A stretch of DNA of 64,000 nucleotides from Corynebacterium fournieri (GTDB lineage Bacteria > Actinomycetota > Actinomycetes > Mycobacteriales > Mycobacteriaceae), in contig NZ_CP047210.1 in NCBI RefSeq assembly GCF_030408775.1, forward strand, positions 1,736,001 to 1,800,000, read 5' to 3'. The stretch's first letter is position 1, and each line of letters begins with the position of its first letter. Under the pieces are notes generated by a model. The model saw only the letters and a program-made list of their open reading frames with translations, did no database searches and was not told the DNA's origin. The position numbers were made by a program, and so were the translations under genes. This document shows, one piece after another, positions 1 through 9,262 of this stretch.

Positions 1-672
1 GGAGTTGATGCCGGCGGGGATGTTCACCGTCAGGTCGCGGGTGGCGCGCACGCGCCCGTCTCCGGCGCACTGGGTGCACGGGTCCTTGATCACCTCGCCG
101 TAGCCGTGGCAGGTGGGGCACTCGCGGGTGGTCATGACGTTGCCCAGGAAGGACTGCTGCATCTCCTGGACCTGGCCCGCGCCGCCGCAGGTGCCGCAGG
201 GCACCGGCTTCGCCTCGGTTTTGGACCCGGTGCCGTGGCACTTGTCGCACAGCACGGCGGTATCCACCGTGACCTCTTTCTTCGCGCCCGCGAAGGCCTC
301 TTCCAGGGTGATGCTGGTGCGCAGCAGGGCATCGTTGCCCGGCTGCACGCGCGAGCGCGGCTGGCGCGCGCCTGCCCCGCCGCCGAAGAACGCCTCGAAG
401 ATGTCGCCCAAGCCGCCACCGCCGAACCCGGCCGCGCCGCCCATGCCGCCGCCGGCCTCCATCGGATCCCCGCCGCGGTCCACGATCGCGCGTTTCTGCG
501 GGTCCAGCAGCACCTCCTGGGCCGCCGCGATCTCCGCGAACTTCTCGGCCGCCTCTTCGGACGGGTTAACGTCCGGGTGGTACTTGCGCGCCAGTTTGCG
601 GTACGCCTTCTTAATCTCCTGCTCGGTGGCTTCCTGGTCCACGCCGAGGATGCCGTAGTAATCGCGAGCCAT
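1..672 (-). CDS. dnaJ: Chaperone DnaJ (Hsp40), 3' part missing at window edge
   Basis: This is the co-chaperone that delivers unfolded proteins to DnaK and stimulates its ATPase. The first 224 codons are present and the gene runs off the left edge. A J domain fills residues 1-70, with the HPD tripeptide at 32-34. A Gly/Phe-rich linker follows, then all four zinc-binding CxxCxGxG repeats ([32 protein letters not shown]), so this is a type I DnaJ. The C-terminal substrate-binding domains lie outside the window. The ATG is 10 bp after the hrcA stop, so the two genes are probably co-transcribed. This hrcA-linked copy corresponds to DnaJ2 of corynebacteria, which also have a second dnaJ in the dnaK operon. 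Identity is certain. Confidence 0.97.
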   Translation of the reverse strand, partial: MARDYYGILGVDQEATEQEIKKAYRKLARKYHPDVNPSEEAAEKFAEIAAAQEVLLDPQKRAIVDRGGDPMEAGGGMGGAAGFGGGGLGDIFEAFFGGGAGARQPRSRVQPGNDALLRTSITLEEAFAGAKKEVTVDTAVLCDKCHGTGSKTEAKPVPCGTCGGAGQVQEMQQSFLGNVMTTRECPTCHGYGEVIKDPCTQCAGDGRVRATRDLTVNIPAGINS

Positions 673-682
673 ATCTTCCCTT

Positions 683-1696
683 CTATTCGCCCCGCAGGAT
701 GCGGCTGATGTAGCGGGCCACGGTGGCAACCTTCTGCATGGTACCGGGGTAGTCCATGTGGGTCGGACCCACTACCCCGAGCCCGCCGAGTGCCTCGTCG
801 CCCGAGCCATACGCTGTTGTAACAATCGAGGCGCGCGAAAATTCCTCGTCCTCGTTTTCGCGCCCGATGCGCACTGACACCCGCTCTAATTCCTGGGCGC
901 CGGCGAGCAGTTTGAGCACCACCACCTGCTGCTCTAGCGCGTCAATCACACCTTGCAGGCCGCCGGAGGGCACCACTAGGTTCGATGAGCCGGCGATGAT
1001 CAGCCGGTCCGGCGACGCGTCCACGAGGGTGGTGATCAGCACCTCAGCCGCCCGGCTGGCGGGATCGGCCAAATGCGGCGGCGCCTTCGCGGTCAGGCGG
1101 GCCAGCTCGGCGGAGGCGTCGCGCATGGTCGCGCCGACAAGGGCGTCGTTAAGCAAATCGCGCAGCAGCCGCACCCCGTCCTCGCCGATGGGCGCGGCAA
1201 GGTCGACGTTGCGCTGGTCCACGCGCCCGGCGTCGGTGATGAGTACGAGCAACAGGCGCGTCGGGGTCAGCTCCACCACCTCGCAGTGCTTCACGCGCGA
1301 GACGTTTAAGGTGGGCAGCTGCACCACCGCCGCCTGGTTGGTCAGCTGCGCGAGCAGCTGCACGGAGCGGCGCAGCACGTCTTCGAGGTCCACGCCGTTT
1401 TCCAAAAAGTCCAAAATCGCGTGCCGTTCGGCGGCGGAGAGCGGCTTGACGTCGTGCAGCGCGTCCACGAACGCGCGGTAGCCGGCCTCCGTGGGGATGC
1501 GCCCGGACGACGCGTGGGTTTGGGAGATGTAGCCCTGCTGCTCCAGCACCGCCATGTCGTTGCGGATAGTCGCGGAGCTGACCCCCATCTTGTGCCGCTC
1601 CACCAGCGACTTCGACCCCACGGGTTCCTGGCTGGCAATGTAGTCGGCCACGATCGCGCGCAGCACCGCTTGGCGCCGCTGGTCCGCAGTACCCAT
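683..1696 (-). CDS. hrcA: Heat-inducible transcription repressor HrcA
   Basis: HrcA represses heat-shock genes, classically by binding the CIRCE inverted repeat upstream of groEL. The 337-aa product begins with the typical DNA-binding region ([20 protein letters not shown]) and has the usual HrcA length and C-terminal effector domain. I chose the ATG at 1696 over the GTG just before it. The Shine-Dalgarno AAGGAGG ends four bases before this ATG and overlaps the hemW stop codon, which suggests translational coupling to hemW. The order hemW-hrcA-dnaJ is the conserved actinobacterial arrangement. No CIRCE element was seen in the window, so its targets lie elsewhere. Confidence 0.96.
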   Translation of the reverse strand: MGTADQRRQAVLRAIVADYIASQEPVGSKSLVERHKMGVSSATIRNDMAVLEQQGYISQTHASSGRIPTEAGYRAFVDALHDVKPLSAAERHAILDFLENGVDLEDVLRRSVQLLAQLTNQAAVVQLPTLNVSRVKHCEVVELTPTRLLLVLITDAGRVDQRNVDLAAPIGEDGVRLLRDLLNDALVGATMRDASAELARLTAKAPPHLADPASRAAEVLITTLVDASPDRLIIAGSSNLVVPSGGLQGVIDALEQQVVVLKLLAGAQELERVSVRIGRENEDEEFSRASIVTTAYGSGDEALGGLGVVGPTHMDYPGTMQKVATVARYISRILRGE

Positions 1697-1705
1697 CACG
1701 CCTCC

Positions 1706-2824
1706 TTACTCGGCTGCCAGGATATCGGTGATGATGCCGTCTGCAAGAAGCCGCCCTTCGTCCGTCAGCCGCAGCCGCTCGTCCGCCTGAAGCAGGCCCG
1801 CGCGCACATGCCTATCGACGACGTCCCGCGCCCCCGCACCAACCCACCCCGCCGGGATGCCTTCTTTCAGGCGCAGCCCCAGCATGACCGCCTCGGTGTG
1901 GGCTTCGGCCTCGGTGATGGTTTCGCGGTCCTGGATGGGCAGGATGCCGTCGCTAAGCAGCTGCGCATACTTCTCGGGGCGCTTGACGTTGAAGAAGCGC
2001 TGCGCGCCGATGAAGCTGTGCGCGCCGGGGCCTGCGCCCCACCACTGGCGGTTGTGCCAGTAGATCAGGTTGTGGCGGCACTTTCCGCCCGGTTTGGCCC
2101 AGTTGGACACCTCGTACCAGGAATAGCCGTGCGCTTCGAGGGTGCCTGCGATGAGCTCGTAGCGGTCCGCGTAGACGTCTTCCTGCGGCGCCGGCAGCTC
2201 GCCGCGGCGGACCTTGCGGGCCATGGCGGTGCCATCCTCGACGATGAGCGAGTACGCCGAGACGTGGTCCACGCCCGTGGCCAAAATGGCGTCGAGGGTG
2301 CGGCGCACGTCGTCGTCGGTTTCGGTGGGCGTGCCGTAGATCATGTCCAGGTTCACGTGCGCGAACCCGGCGGCGAGCGCCTCGCGCGCGGCGGCGACGG
2401 CACGGCCCGGGGTGTGCTGGCGGTCCAGCACCCGCAGCACCGGTGTGGAGGCGGACTGCATGCCCAGCGACACGCGCGTGAACCCGGCGTCGCGCAGGCC
2501 CTCGAAGTAGACGGGGCTGGTGGATTCCGGGTTGGACTCGGTGGTGACCTCCGCGCCGTCGGCGAGCCCGAACGTGTTGCGCACCGCAGCAAGGATGCGG
2601 CCCAGCCCCTCGGCGCCGAGCAGGCTGGGGGTGCCGCCGCCGATGAACACGGTGTCCGCGGCCGGCAGCCCTCGCGCGGCGGCGAGTTCGAGTTCTCGCT
2701 CGAGCGCGTCCAAGTACTGGGCGTGCGAGGAGTCCACCTCGGTGGGTGTGTAGGTGTTGAAGTCGCAGTACCCGCAGCGCGTAGCGCAAAACGGGACGTG
2801 GATATAGACGCCGAAGGAATCCAT
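1706..2824 (-). CDS. hemW: Radical SAM heme chaperone HemW (HemN-like)
   Basis: This is a 372-aa radical SAM protein. The 4Fe-4S motif CxxxCxxC appears near residue 12 as CATRCGYC, followed by DFNTY. The glycine-rich SAM site (FIGGGTPSLL) lies near residue 60 and the C-terminal HemN-like region is intact. Older annotation calls such proteins oxygen-independent coproporphyrinogen III oxidase. The HemW branch lacks oxidase activity and delivers heme to acceptor proteins, and its short N-terminus and position beside hrcA-dnaJ fit that branch. The gene lies 10 bp downstream of an unknown gene and 9 bp upstream of hrcA. HemW rather than true HemN is an inference from length and context. Confidence 0.93.
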   Translation of the reverse strand: MDSFGVYIHVPFCATRCGYCDFNTYTPTEVDSSHAQYLDALERELELAAARGLPAADTVFIGGGTPSLLGAEGLGRILAAVRNTFGLADGAEVTTESNPESTSPVYFEGLRDAGFTRVSLGMQSASTPVLRVLDRQHTPGRAVAAAREALAAGFAHVNLDMIYGTPTETDDDVRRTLDAILATGVDHVSAYSLIVEDGTAMARKVRRGELPAPQEDVYADRYELIAGTLEAHGYSWYEVSNWAKPGGKCRHNLIYWHNRQWWGAGPGAHSFIGAQRFFNVKRPEKYAQLLSDGILPIQDRETITEAEAHTEAVMLGLRLKEGIPAGWVGAGARDVVDRHVRAGLLQADERLRLTDEGRLLADGIITDILAAE

Positions 2825-2834
2825 GGCGCCTAGG

Positions 2835-3503
2835 TTAGGCCCCGCGGCGGGAACGCTTCGCGGCGACCTTGGCCACGATTCGGTCGATGCGGGCGCGCTC
2901 CTCCAAAAACTCCGGCGGGTTCATCCCGCGCATGGTGCGCACGAACGCCGGGTGGTCCACGCAGACGGTTTCCACCCAGCCCACCACGGCCTCCTCCACG
3001 ATCTCGCCGACGCGGGCGTACAGGTGAGGCAGGCTGACCACGCCGAGCTCACGGGCGACCATGTCGGTCTGCTCCAGGCAGTAGGACACCACCTCGCCCA
3101 GGTGCTGGACCACCAGGTCGGTGCGGCCGGTCAGCGCGTCCTGCATGGTCTGCACCGAGAAGGGGGCTTTGAGGGGGAACAGGTCGTTGAGGCCGGAGGC
3201 GTCGAGAAGCTCGGGCTCCGGGATGCGCTCCTCCGGCTTCACGCCGACTGAAAGGTGGCCGGCGGCACGCCCCGAGGTCAGCGCCTGGCGCAGCCCGATC
3301 AGCTCGGCAACGACGCGGCGGGCGTCTTGGCGGGCGTCGTCGACGATTTCAACGAACTCGGCGAGGCAATCCTCGGTGAGCTCGCCGTCGTAATCCGCGA
3401 TCGCCTCCGCGAGGTGCTCGGTGTACTCCGCCACCTCGTCGCCGATGTTGTAAATCTCCTGCGTGAGCTCGCGGTGACGCAGTACAGCGGCGGTCTTGTG
3501 CAT
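2835..3503 (-). CDS. Conserved hypothetical protein, 222 aa, cytoplasmic
   Basis: I do not recognise this family. The protein is acidic and mostly helical, with no signal peptide, membrane segment or cysteine cluster. It has repeated short helical stretches (for example the Glu/Asp-rich residues 20-75) and a basic tail ending in KRSRRGA. It lies 10 bp upstream of hemW and 87 bp downstream of fadD15 on the same strand, so it may be the first gene of a unit with hemW, hrcA and dnaJ. A protein of this kind between fadD15 and hemW fits the corynebacterial order, which supports it being a real gene. Function unknown. Confidence 0.85.
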   Translation of the reverse strand: MHKTAAVLRHRELTQEIYNIGDEVAEYTEHLAEAIADYDGELTEDCLAEFVEIVDDARQDARRVVAELIGLRQALTSGRAAGHLSVGVKPEERIPEPELLDASGLNDLFPLKAPFSVQTMQDALTGRTDLVVQHLGEVVSYCLEQTDMVARELGVVSLPHLYARVGEIVEEAVVGWVETVCVDHPAFVRTMRGMNPPEFLEERARIDRIVAKVAAKRSRRGA

Positions 3504-3590
3504 CGCGAGCCCTCCTTGGAAGCGCCTGTGGGAAGTGACAAATTGGCATGCTAGGCCACAGCCGCGGCGGTGGAAGGAAGGCGCGCCGAA

Positions 3591-5429
3591 CTAGCGCTGG
3601 TACAGCTTGTCAATGTCTTCCTGGAAGCGCTGGAAGACCACGTTGCGCTTGACCTTCATCGTCGGCGTCATCTCGTCGTGCTGTTCCGACAGGTCGCGGT
3701 CCAGGATGCGGAACTTCTTGATCGCCTCGGTGCGCGAGACGGTGGCGTTGGCCAGGTTCACCGCGTCCTGGACCTCCGCGCGCAACGCGGGGTCCTGGGC
3801 GAGATCGGCAATCTTCTTGTTGGCCGGGATGTTGTGGTTGGCCTTCCAGCGCTTGAGCTCTTCTTCATCCAGGGTGACCAGCACGCCGACGAACGGCTTG
3901 CCGTCGCCGACCACCAGCGCGTTGGAGATCAGCGGGTCCTGGCGGATGATCTCCTCCATCGGCCCGGGCGAGATGTTCTTGCCGCCGGCGGTGACGATCA
4001 GGTCCTTCTTGCGGCCGGTGATTGAGACGTAGCCGTCCTCGTCCACCTCGCCCAGATCGCCGGTGTTGAACCAGCCGTCCGTGACCGCTTCCTCGGTCGC
4101 GGCCGGGTTCTGCCAGTACTCAGAGAACACGCCGGGGCCCTTGAACTCGATCTCGCCGTCGTCGTTGATGCGCACGGAGTAGCCGTTGACGGGCCGGCCC
4201 ACGGTGCCGATCTTGTTGCCGTGGGCGTTGTTCACGCACGCCGCGGCGCAGGTCTCGGTCAGCCCGTAGCCCTCGTAGATGGGCACGCCCATGCCGCGGA
4301 AGAAGTGCGACAGGTCCGGGCTCATGGCGGAGCCGCCGGTGATGCCGTACCAGACGGAACCACCCATGGCCTCCTTGATCTTGCCGTAGACGAGCTTTTC
4401 GGAGACCGCACGTTTTGCCTTTTGCACCCGCGACGGGCCGTCGGCGCTCTCCAGGGCCTTGGAGTACTCGATGGCGGCCTTTTCCGCTTCCAGGAACATC
4501 CGCTTGCCCACCGCGGAGCCGTCCGCGGCCTTGTTGTAGGCGCCCTCGCGCACCTTCTCAAACACGCGCGGCACGCCCACCACCAGGTTGGGGCGCACGC
4601 GCTGCAGCTCCACCATCAGCGTGGAGGTGTCCGACCAGTGCGACTGGGTCGCCCCCGAAATGGTCCACGCCAGCGACACCGCGCGCGCCAACACGTGCGC
4701 CAGCGGCAAGAACGTCACCATGCGCTGGCCGGGGAAGGACACGGCGCCGATCTCGTTTTCCAGCAGCGCCCAGGTCTGGTACGCCCAGTTGCCGTGGGTG
4801 ATCTCCACGCCTTTGGGCCGGCCGGTGGTGCCGGAGGTGTAGACGATGGAGCCTAAGTCTGCGTGGCGGATGGCGCGGACACGTTCGTCGATAAGCGATT
4901 GCTCGACGTCGCGGCCTTCGAACTTGATGGTCTCCACGCCCGCCGCGTTGAACTCGTAGATGCGCTCGAGCTGCGACGGCGAGTCCGCGAACTTCGGCTT
5001 GCCTGTCTCGTCCAGCAAAAACGGGCTCATCAGCTGGGTGTGGTCGCGCGTTTCGGTGAACGCGATCTTCGCGCCGGAATCCTCCAGAATCCACTGGATC
5101 TGGTGCATGGACGACGTCGGGTAGATCGGCACCGAGGCGGCGCCGGCGGCCCAAATGGCAAAGTCGAGAAGCGACCACTCGTAGCGGGTGGACGACAAGA
5201 TGGCCACGCGGTCGCCCGGCTCCACACCCGCGGCGACAAGGCCCTTCGCCACGTCGTAGACCTCCTGCAGGAACTCCTCCGCCGTGACGGAGACCCACTC
5301 GTAGTTGCGCGGCCGGTAATACAGCACCAAGTGGGGGCTTTCCTCGCACGTGTGCACCAACCTGCTCAGGCAGGTGTCGGTGTCCGTGAGCGTGAATCCA
5401 AGTTCCGTTGTGTGCGCATTAGAAGGCAT
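3591..5429 (-). CDS. fadD15: Long-chain fatty-acid-CoA ligase (FadD15 type)
   Basis: This 612-aa ANL-superfamily adenylating enzyme activates long-chain fatty acids to acyl-CoA. The P-loop YTSGTTGRPKG is near residue 185. The middle motif YEGYGLTET, the TGDLG motif and the hinge GRKKDLIVTAGGKNISP follow in the usual order. The C-terminal lysine domain is complete. I placed the start at the ATG at 5429, giving an N-terminus MPSNAHTTELGF; an extension further upstream would run into the divergent malQ gene 44 bp away. The substrate is inferred from family resemblance to mycobacterial FadD15 and is not shown by the sequence. Confidence 0.92.
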   Translation of the reverse strand: MPSNAHTTELGFTLTDTDTCLSRLVHTCEESPHLVLYYRPRNYEWVSVTAEEFLQEVYDVAKGLVAAGVEPGDRVAILSSTRYEWSLLDFAIWAAGAASVPIYPTSSMHQIQWILEDSGAKIAFTETRDHTQLMSPFLLDETGKPKFADSPSQLERIYEFNAAGVETIKFEGRDVEQSLIDERVRAIRHADLGSIVYTSGTTGRPKGVEITHGNWAYQTWALLENEIGAVSFPGQRMVTFLPLAHVLARAVSLAWTISGATQSHWSDTSTLMVELQRVRPNLVVGVPRVFEKVREGAYNKAADGSAVGKRMFLEAEKAAIEYSKALESADGPSRVQKAKRAVSEKLVYGKIKEAMGGSVWYGITGGSAMSPDLSHFFRGMGVPIYEGYGLTETCAAACVNNAHGNKIGTVGRPVNGYSVRINDDGEIEFKGPGVFSEYWQNPAATEEAVTDGWFNTGDLGEVDEDGYVSITGRKKDLIVTAGGKNISPGPMEEIIRQDPLISNALVVGDGKPFVGVLVTLDEEELKRWKANHNIPANKKIADLAQDPALRAEVQDAVNLANATVSRTEAIKKFRILDRDLSEQHDEMTPTMKVKRNVVFQRFQEDIDKLYQR

Positions 5430-5473
5430 GGTGCCCAACACTACCCCAGCGTGTGCGGCGCGGCTTTGGCAGA

Positions 5474-7633
5474 ATGCGTGGCGTGACCAACGCTCAACTG
5501 CTGCACGCACTCGCCGAGTCCTACGGTTTCGCCACCTCGTACCGCGCCTCGAACGGGCTGGTCACCGAGCCGCCCGCCGAGTCGTTTGTGAAGCTGCTCA
5601 ACGCACTGGGCCTTTCGCTTAGCGACGAACCTTCGGACGAAGAACTCCAATTCCACCTCGACGCCCGCCGGGAATTCTGGGCCACCCGCCCCACCCCGCC
5701 GTGCGTGGTGGCCACCCAGGGCGCGGAGAAGCACTTCAACGTCCACGTGCACGAGGGCCACTACGCCCACTGCTGGATCCGGTTAGAAGACGGCTCCTCG
5801 CGCGACTGCTACCAGGACGAGAACTGGGCGCCGCCGTGTACCGCCTCCGACGGGGTGGTGTGGGGCGAGGCCACCTTCCACGTGCCGGGCGATCTGCCCG
5901 CCGGCTACCACGAGCTGCACCTAGAATCGGACAACTTGGACGAGGTCTGCCCGCTGCTGGTGGTGCCGGCGGCGCTGTCCACCAACGCGGAGGTGGTGCG
6001 CGAGCCGGTGTGGGGCGTGATGGCGCAGCTGTATTCGGTGCGCTCCCTGGACTCCTGGGGCATCGGCGACTTCAACGACTTGGGCGCGATCGCCGAAGCG
6101 GTGGCGCAGCAGGGCGCGGACTACCTGCTGATTAACCCGGTGCACGCCGCCCAGCCGGTCCCACCGGTGGAGGACTCGCCCTACCTGCCCACCTCCCGCC
6201 GCTTTGTCAATCCCATCTACATCGCAGTCGAGCAGGTGCCGGAGTTCGGGTTGTTGGAGGAGGGCGACCGGGAGGACGTCGCAAAGCTTGCCGCCCCGCT
6301 GAAGGCCATGAACCACACCGCGCGGCCGCTCGAGCGCGACACCATCTTCGCCGCGAAGCTGGCGGCGCTGCGCGCGCTGTTCTACGCCTCCGCCGCCGAC
6401 GAGGCGCGCAGGCACGACTTCGAGCTGTTCTGCCTGGACGAAGGCGAAGGCCTGCGCCAATTCGCGCAATGGTGCGCCGCCCAGGCTTCCGAATCCGAGC
6501 ACCACGGCGCGCCGAAGCACGCCGGCGAAGACCCGCAGGAACTCGTGGAGTTCTACATGTGGCTGCAGTTCATCGCCGACGAACAGCGCCGCGTCGCCCA
6601 GCAGCGGGCCCTGGCGGCCGGCATGCGGCTGGGCATTATGACGGACCTGGCCGTAGGCATCCACCCCGGCGGCGCCGATGCGGCCACGTTGCACGAGGTG
6701 CTGGTGCCGGACGCCTCGGTGGGCGCGCCGCCGGACCAGTACTCGCAGCAAGGCCAGGACTGGTCGCAGCCGCCGTGGAACCCGCAGCAACTCGCCCAGG
6801 CCGGCTACCGCCCGTGGCGCGACCTTTTGCGCACCGTGCTGCGTCACTCCGGCGGCATCCGCGTCGACCACGTGCTCGGGCTGTTCCGCCTGTTCTGGCT
6901 GCCACGCATGGACACCCCGGCGCACGGCGCGTACATGCATTACGACTTCGAGGCCATGGTCGGCGTGCTCGTGCTGGAGGCGCAGCGCGCCGGGGCCGTC
7001 GTGGTGGGCGAAGATCTGGGCACCTTCGAGCCGTGGGTGCAAGACGTGCTGCGCGACAAGGGCATTTTGGGCACGTCGGTGTTGTGGTTCGAGTCCGTGC
7101 CGCCGGAGGCGCCGAGGCCGTCGCAGCAGTACCGCAACCTGGCGCTGACCGCGGTGGGCACGCACGACCTGCCGCCCACTGCCGGCTACCTCGAGGGTGC
7201 TCACAACGCGCTGCGCCACAAGCTGGGCCTGGTGGCTGAATCCTTGGAGGAGCTCAACGCCGCCGACGCGGTGTGGATCTCCCAGGTGCTCGCCGCCGCC
7301 CAGGCGGAGGGCGCGTTCGAGGCCACCGCGCTGGCGGACGTGGACTTTTTGGACCGGGATTTGGGCGAGTACGACGACGTGGACGCCCTAGTGGAGGGCC
7401 TGACGCGGTTTATCGCCTCCACCCCGTCCGCGATGACGTGCACGAACCTGGTGGACATGGTGGGCGATACGCGCATTCAAAACCAGCCGGGCACCAACCG
7501 GGAGATGTATTCCAACTGGTGCATCCCGCTTTGCGACGCCTCCGGCACCCCCGTCCTCGTCGAAGACCTGCCCGACGTGCCGTTGTTCCGCCGCATCGCG
7601 GCTGCCTCACAGCGCTCGGGCGCGGGACGCTAA
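5474..7633 (+). CDS. malQ: 4-alpha-glucanotransferase (amylomaltase, GH77)
   Basis: MalQ transfers alpha-1,4-glucan segments between maltodextrins in maltose and glycogen metabolism. The 719-aa length is that of actinobacterial GH77 enzymes, which carry an extra N-terminal domain of about 150 residues. The GH77 core begins near SVRSLDSWGIGDF. The expected nucleophile Asp is in GGIRVDHVLGLFRLFW, the acid/base Glu in VVGEDLG, and the third acidic residue in GTHDLP. The ATG at 5474 and the GTG at 5483 are both possible starts; neither has a strong ribosome site. It diverges from fadD15 and converges on a 46-aa gene whose stop overlaps its own. Confidence 0.95.
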   Translation: MRGVTNAQLLHALAESYGFATSYRASNGLVTEPPAESFVKLLNALGLSLSDEPSDEELQFHLDARREFWATRPTPPCVVATQGAEKHFNVHVHEGHYAHCWIRLEDGSSRDCYQDENWAPPCTASDGVVWGEATFHVPGDLPAGYHELHLESDNLDEVCPLLVVPAALSTNAEVVREPVWGVMAQLYSVRSLDSWGIGDFNDLGAIAEAVAQQGADYLLINPVHAAQPVPPVEDSPYLPTSRRFVNPIYIAVEQVPEFGLLEEGDREDVAKLAAPLKAMNHTARPLERDTIFAAKLAALRALFYASAADEARRHDFELFCLDEGEGLRQFAQWCAAQASESEHHGAPKHAGEDPQELVEFYMWLQFIADEQRRVAQQRALAAGMRLGIMTDLAVGIHPGGADAATLHEVLVPDASVGAPPDQYSQQGQDWSQPPWNPQQLAQAGYRPWRDLLRTVLRHSGGIRVDHVLGLFRLFWLPRMDTPAHGAYMHYDFEAMVGVLVLEAQRAGAVVVGEDLGTFEPWVQDVLRDKGILGTSVLWFESVPPEAPRPSQQYRNLALTAVGTHDLPPTAGYLEGAHNALRHKLGLVAESLEELNAADAVWISQVLAAAQAEGAFEATALADVDFLDRDLGEYDDVDALVEGLTRFIASTPSAMTCTNLVDMVGDTRIQNQPGTNREMYSNWCIPLCDASGTPVLVEDLPDVPLFRRIAAASQRSGAGR

Positions 7634-7770
7634 AGGGCGCCGACGACCGCGGCGATGACCACAAGCGCGATCAGCGCCCACATCACCTGGGTCACCCGCG
7701 ACTGCGGGTACTTGCGCTGCGGCTTGGGCAGCTTCTGATCCTGCTTGCGCAGCTCTTCCGGGTTGGCCAT
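7630..7770 (-). CDS. Small single-span membrane protein, 46 aa
   Basis: This short reading frame starts at the ATG at 7770. It encodes a basic, proline-rich N-terminus (starting MANPEELRKQDQKLPKPQ) and one C-terminal hydrophobic helix of about 18 residues (VMWALIALVVIAAVVGAL). The stop codon overlaps the malQ stop in a tail-to-tail arrangement. The clean architecture (charged head, Arg/Lys flank, one span, stop) suggests a real small membrane protein, not a chance frame. The order malQ-small protein fits what I recall of corynebacterial genomes. Function unknown. Confidence 0.7.
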   Translation of the reverse strand: MANPEELRKQDQKLPKPQRKYPQSRVTQVMWALIALVVIAAVVGAL

Positions 7771-7794
7771 GGGGTGTAAGCCTAGCGCCGCGAG

Positions 7795-7968
7795 TCAGCG
7801 TCTGGAAACTGCGCGGGAAACTCCGCGGGTTCCCGCCCGCGAAACACCGTCGACGATGCGCAGCAGCGCGTAGCCCACCCCGGCGCACACCGGGGTAGCC
7901 GCGGCGAGGATCAGCGGCACCTGCGCCCAGGGGCTCAGCCCCATCAGCCATCCTGCAAGCCAGCTCAT
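7795..7968 (-). CDS. Small membrane protein, 57 aa, coupled to surface protease gene
   Basis: The frame begins MSWLAGWLMGLSPWAQVP, continues into a hydrophobic span (residues 18-37) and ends in a strongly basic tail (SRAGTRGVSRAVSRR). Its ATG overlaps the stop of the upstream protease gene as ATGA (7965-7968), which is typical of translational coupling. It may help assembly or topology of the protease, or be an independent small membrane protein. No family is recognised. It is too short to appear in many automated annotations, but the overlap and the hydrophobic-then-basic pattern support it. Confidence 0.6.
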   Translation of the reverse strand: MSWLAGWLMGLSPWAQVPLILAAATPVCAGVGYALLRIVDGVSRAGTRGVSRAVSRR

Positions 7969-9182
7969 TTGCCCGCCCCCAACACGTAACCGACGGCGGA
8001 GACCAGCACCGCCAACGAGGCCACCACGCCGAATGCGATCAACAGGGCATTCGCCGTGTGGCGCTCGCGGGCCTCGGGGACCTCCTCCGGGGTTTCGGGC
8101 GGCTCGCTGGGCACGCTCGAGGGAGTTGCGGCACCTGTCGGAAACGATGGCTGGAGGGGCGCCGGCGGGGCGACCACCACACGCGTGGTCTTTGTCTCGC
8201 CCGTGACGGTGTACGTCCCGTCCTTCCCAATCGGCTCAACAGGCTCAGCCGGGGCCGCCGGGACGGTCAGCCCGGCAAATCCCTTCGAAGGCTGGGTGGT
8301 TTCTGGGGTCTCGGTGGCAGTGGCTCGCGCGGGCGCGACCGCCGCGGTTGGGGTGACCACCGTGGTAAGCACCGAGTCGGGCCGCGGTGCCGACGTGCCT
8401 GACGTCGGCACCTTGGCGCCGGTCCAGTCGTAGCGCGAGCGCAGGAAGGCGTCGATGCGGGTGTCGCCGTAGATCGGCCCGCTCACCAGCGAGCTGGCGC
8501 GCTCGAACCCCACGATCTCGTTGCCGGAGCCGTCCACCAGAGCGTTCGCGCCGGACATCACGCCAACGACTCCCCTGCCGGGCACGTAGACGGGCCCGCC
8601 GGAGTCGCCGTGGTCCGGCATGCCGGGGGCGTCGAAGTAGATGGTCCGTTCGATCATGCCCACGTACGGCCCGCAGGACGCGTCATCCTCGCCCGCGTGG
8701 GAGGCGTAGCCGTGGTAGCACAGCGTCTCGCCGACACGGACCTCATCGATGGGCACGTAGTCGCCGCCGAAGCGGTTCCGCCCCACCTCAACGTTGTTGA
8801 ACCAGTAGATCACGGCCCAGTCGTTCGCGTTGGTGGGACCGTAGTAGTAGGCGGCCGGGTAGATCATGCCGGCGGGCGTGGGCAGTTGGCGGCCACGCTC
8901 GTCGGCGAGGTAGACCACGGCGCCGTCGTCGGAGGGCGTGTCTCCGTGCGCCGCGCAGTGGCCGGCGGTGTAACTGCGCCGCTGATCAACCTCGTTGTAG
9001 CCGATCGTGCAGGCGGTGAGGTCTTCGGAGCCCAGATTGTCGACGAACACCCGCTCGCCCTGCTTCGCGACGAGCGGCCCCGCCGCCCCTACGACAGTTG
9101 CGGGCGCCGCCACGTGCAGCGCGATCGCCGAAACGGCAGCCAGTGCGCCCGCGAGAGGGCGCCGCAGGTATCCGTTCGGCAT
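7965..9182 (-). CDS. Secreted, membrane-anchored trypsin-like serine protease (S1)
   Basis: This is a 405-aa chymotrypsin-fold protease. An N-terminal signal peptide (about residues 1-33) precedes the catalytic domain. The triad is visible: His in TAGHCAAHG, Asp in NDWAVIYW, Ser in DHGDSGGPVYVPG. Cysteines in TACTIGY/GHCAA and CYHGY/CGPYV could form disulfides. After the domain comes a Pro/Thr/Glu-rich stalk of about 100 residues. It is followed by a C-terminal membrane helix (ALLIAFGVVASLAVLVSAVG), so the protease probably stays tethered to the outer face of the membrane. A 57-aa membrane protein gene overlaps its stop. The substrate is unknown. Confidence 0.9.
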   Translation of the reverse strand: MPNGYLRRPLAGALAAVSAIALHVAAPATVVGAAGPLVAKQGERVFVDNLGSEDLTACTIGYNEVDQRRSYTAGHCAAHGDTPSDDGAVVYLADERGRQLPTPAGMIYPAAYYYGPTNANDWAVIYWFNNVEVGRNRFGGDYVPIDEVRVGETLCYHGYASHAGEDDASCGPYVGMIERTIYFDAPGMPDHGDSGGPVYVPGRGVVGVMSGANALVDGSGNEIVGFERASSLVSGPIYGDTRIDAFLRSRYDWTGAKVPTSGTSAPRPDSVLTTVVTPTAAVAPARATATETPETTQPSKGFAGLTVPAAPAEPVEPIGKDGTYTVTGETKTTRVVVAPPAPLQPSFPTGAATPSSVPSEPPETPEEVPEARERHTANALLIAFGVVASLAVLVSAVGYVLGAGK

Positions 9183-9262
9183 GCAGCTGTCCTTGTCTTG
9201 CTTTTTAACGGTGAGACCGACACGAACTGTACATCACCGCCCCATTTTGCCGGAACTTCCTG

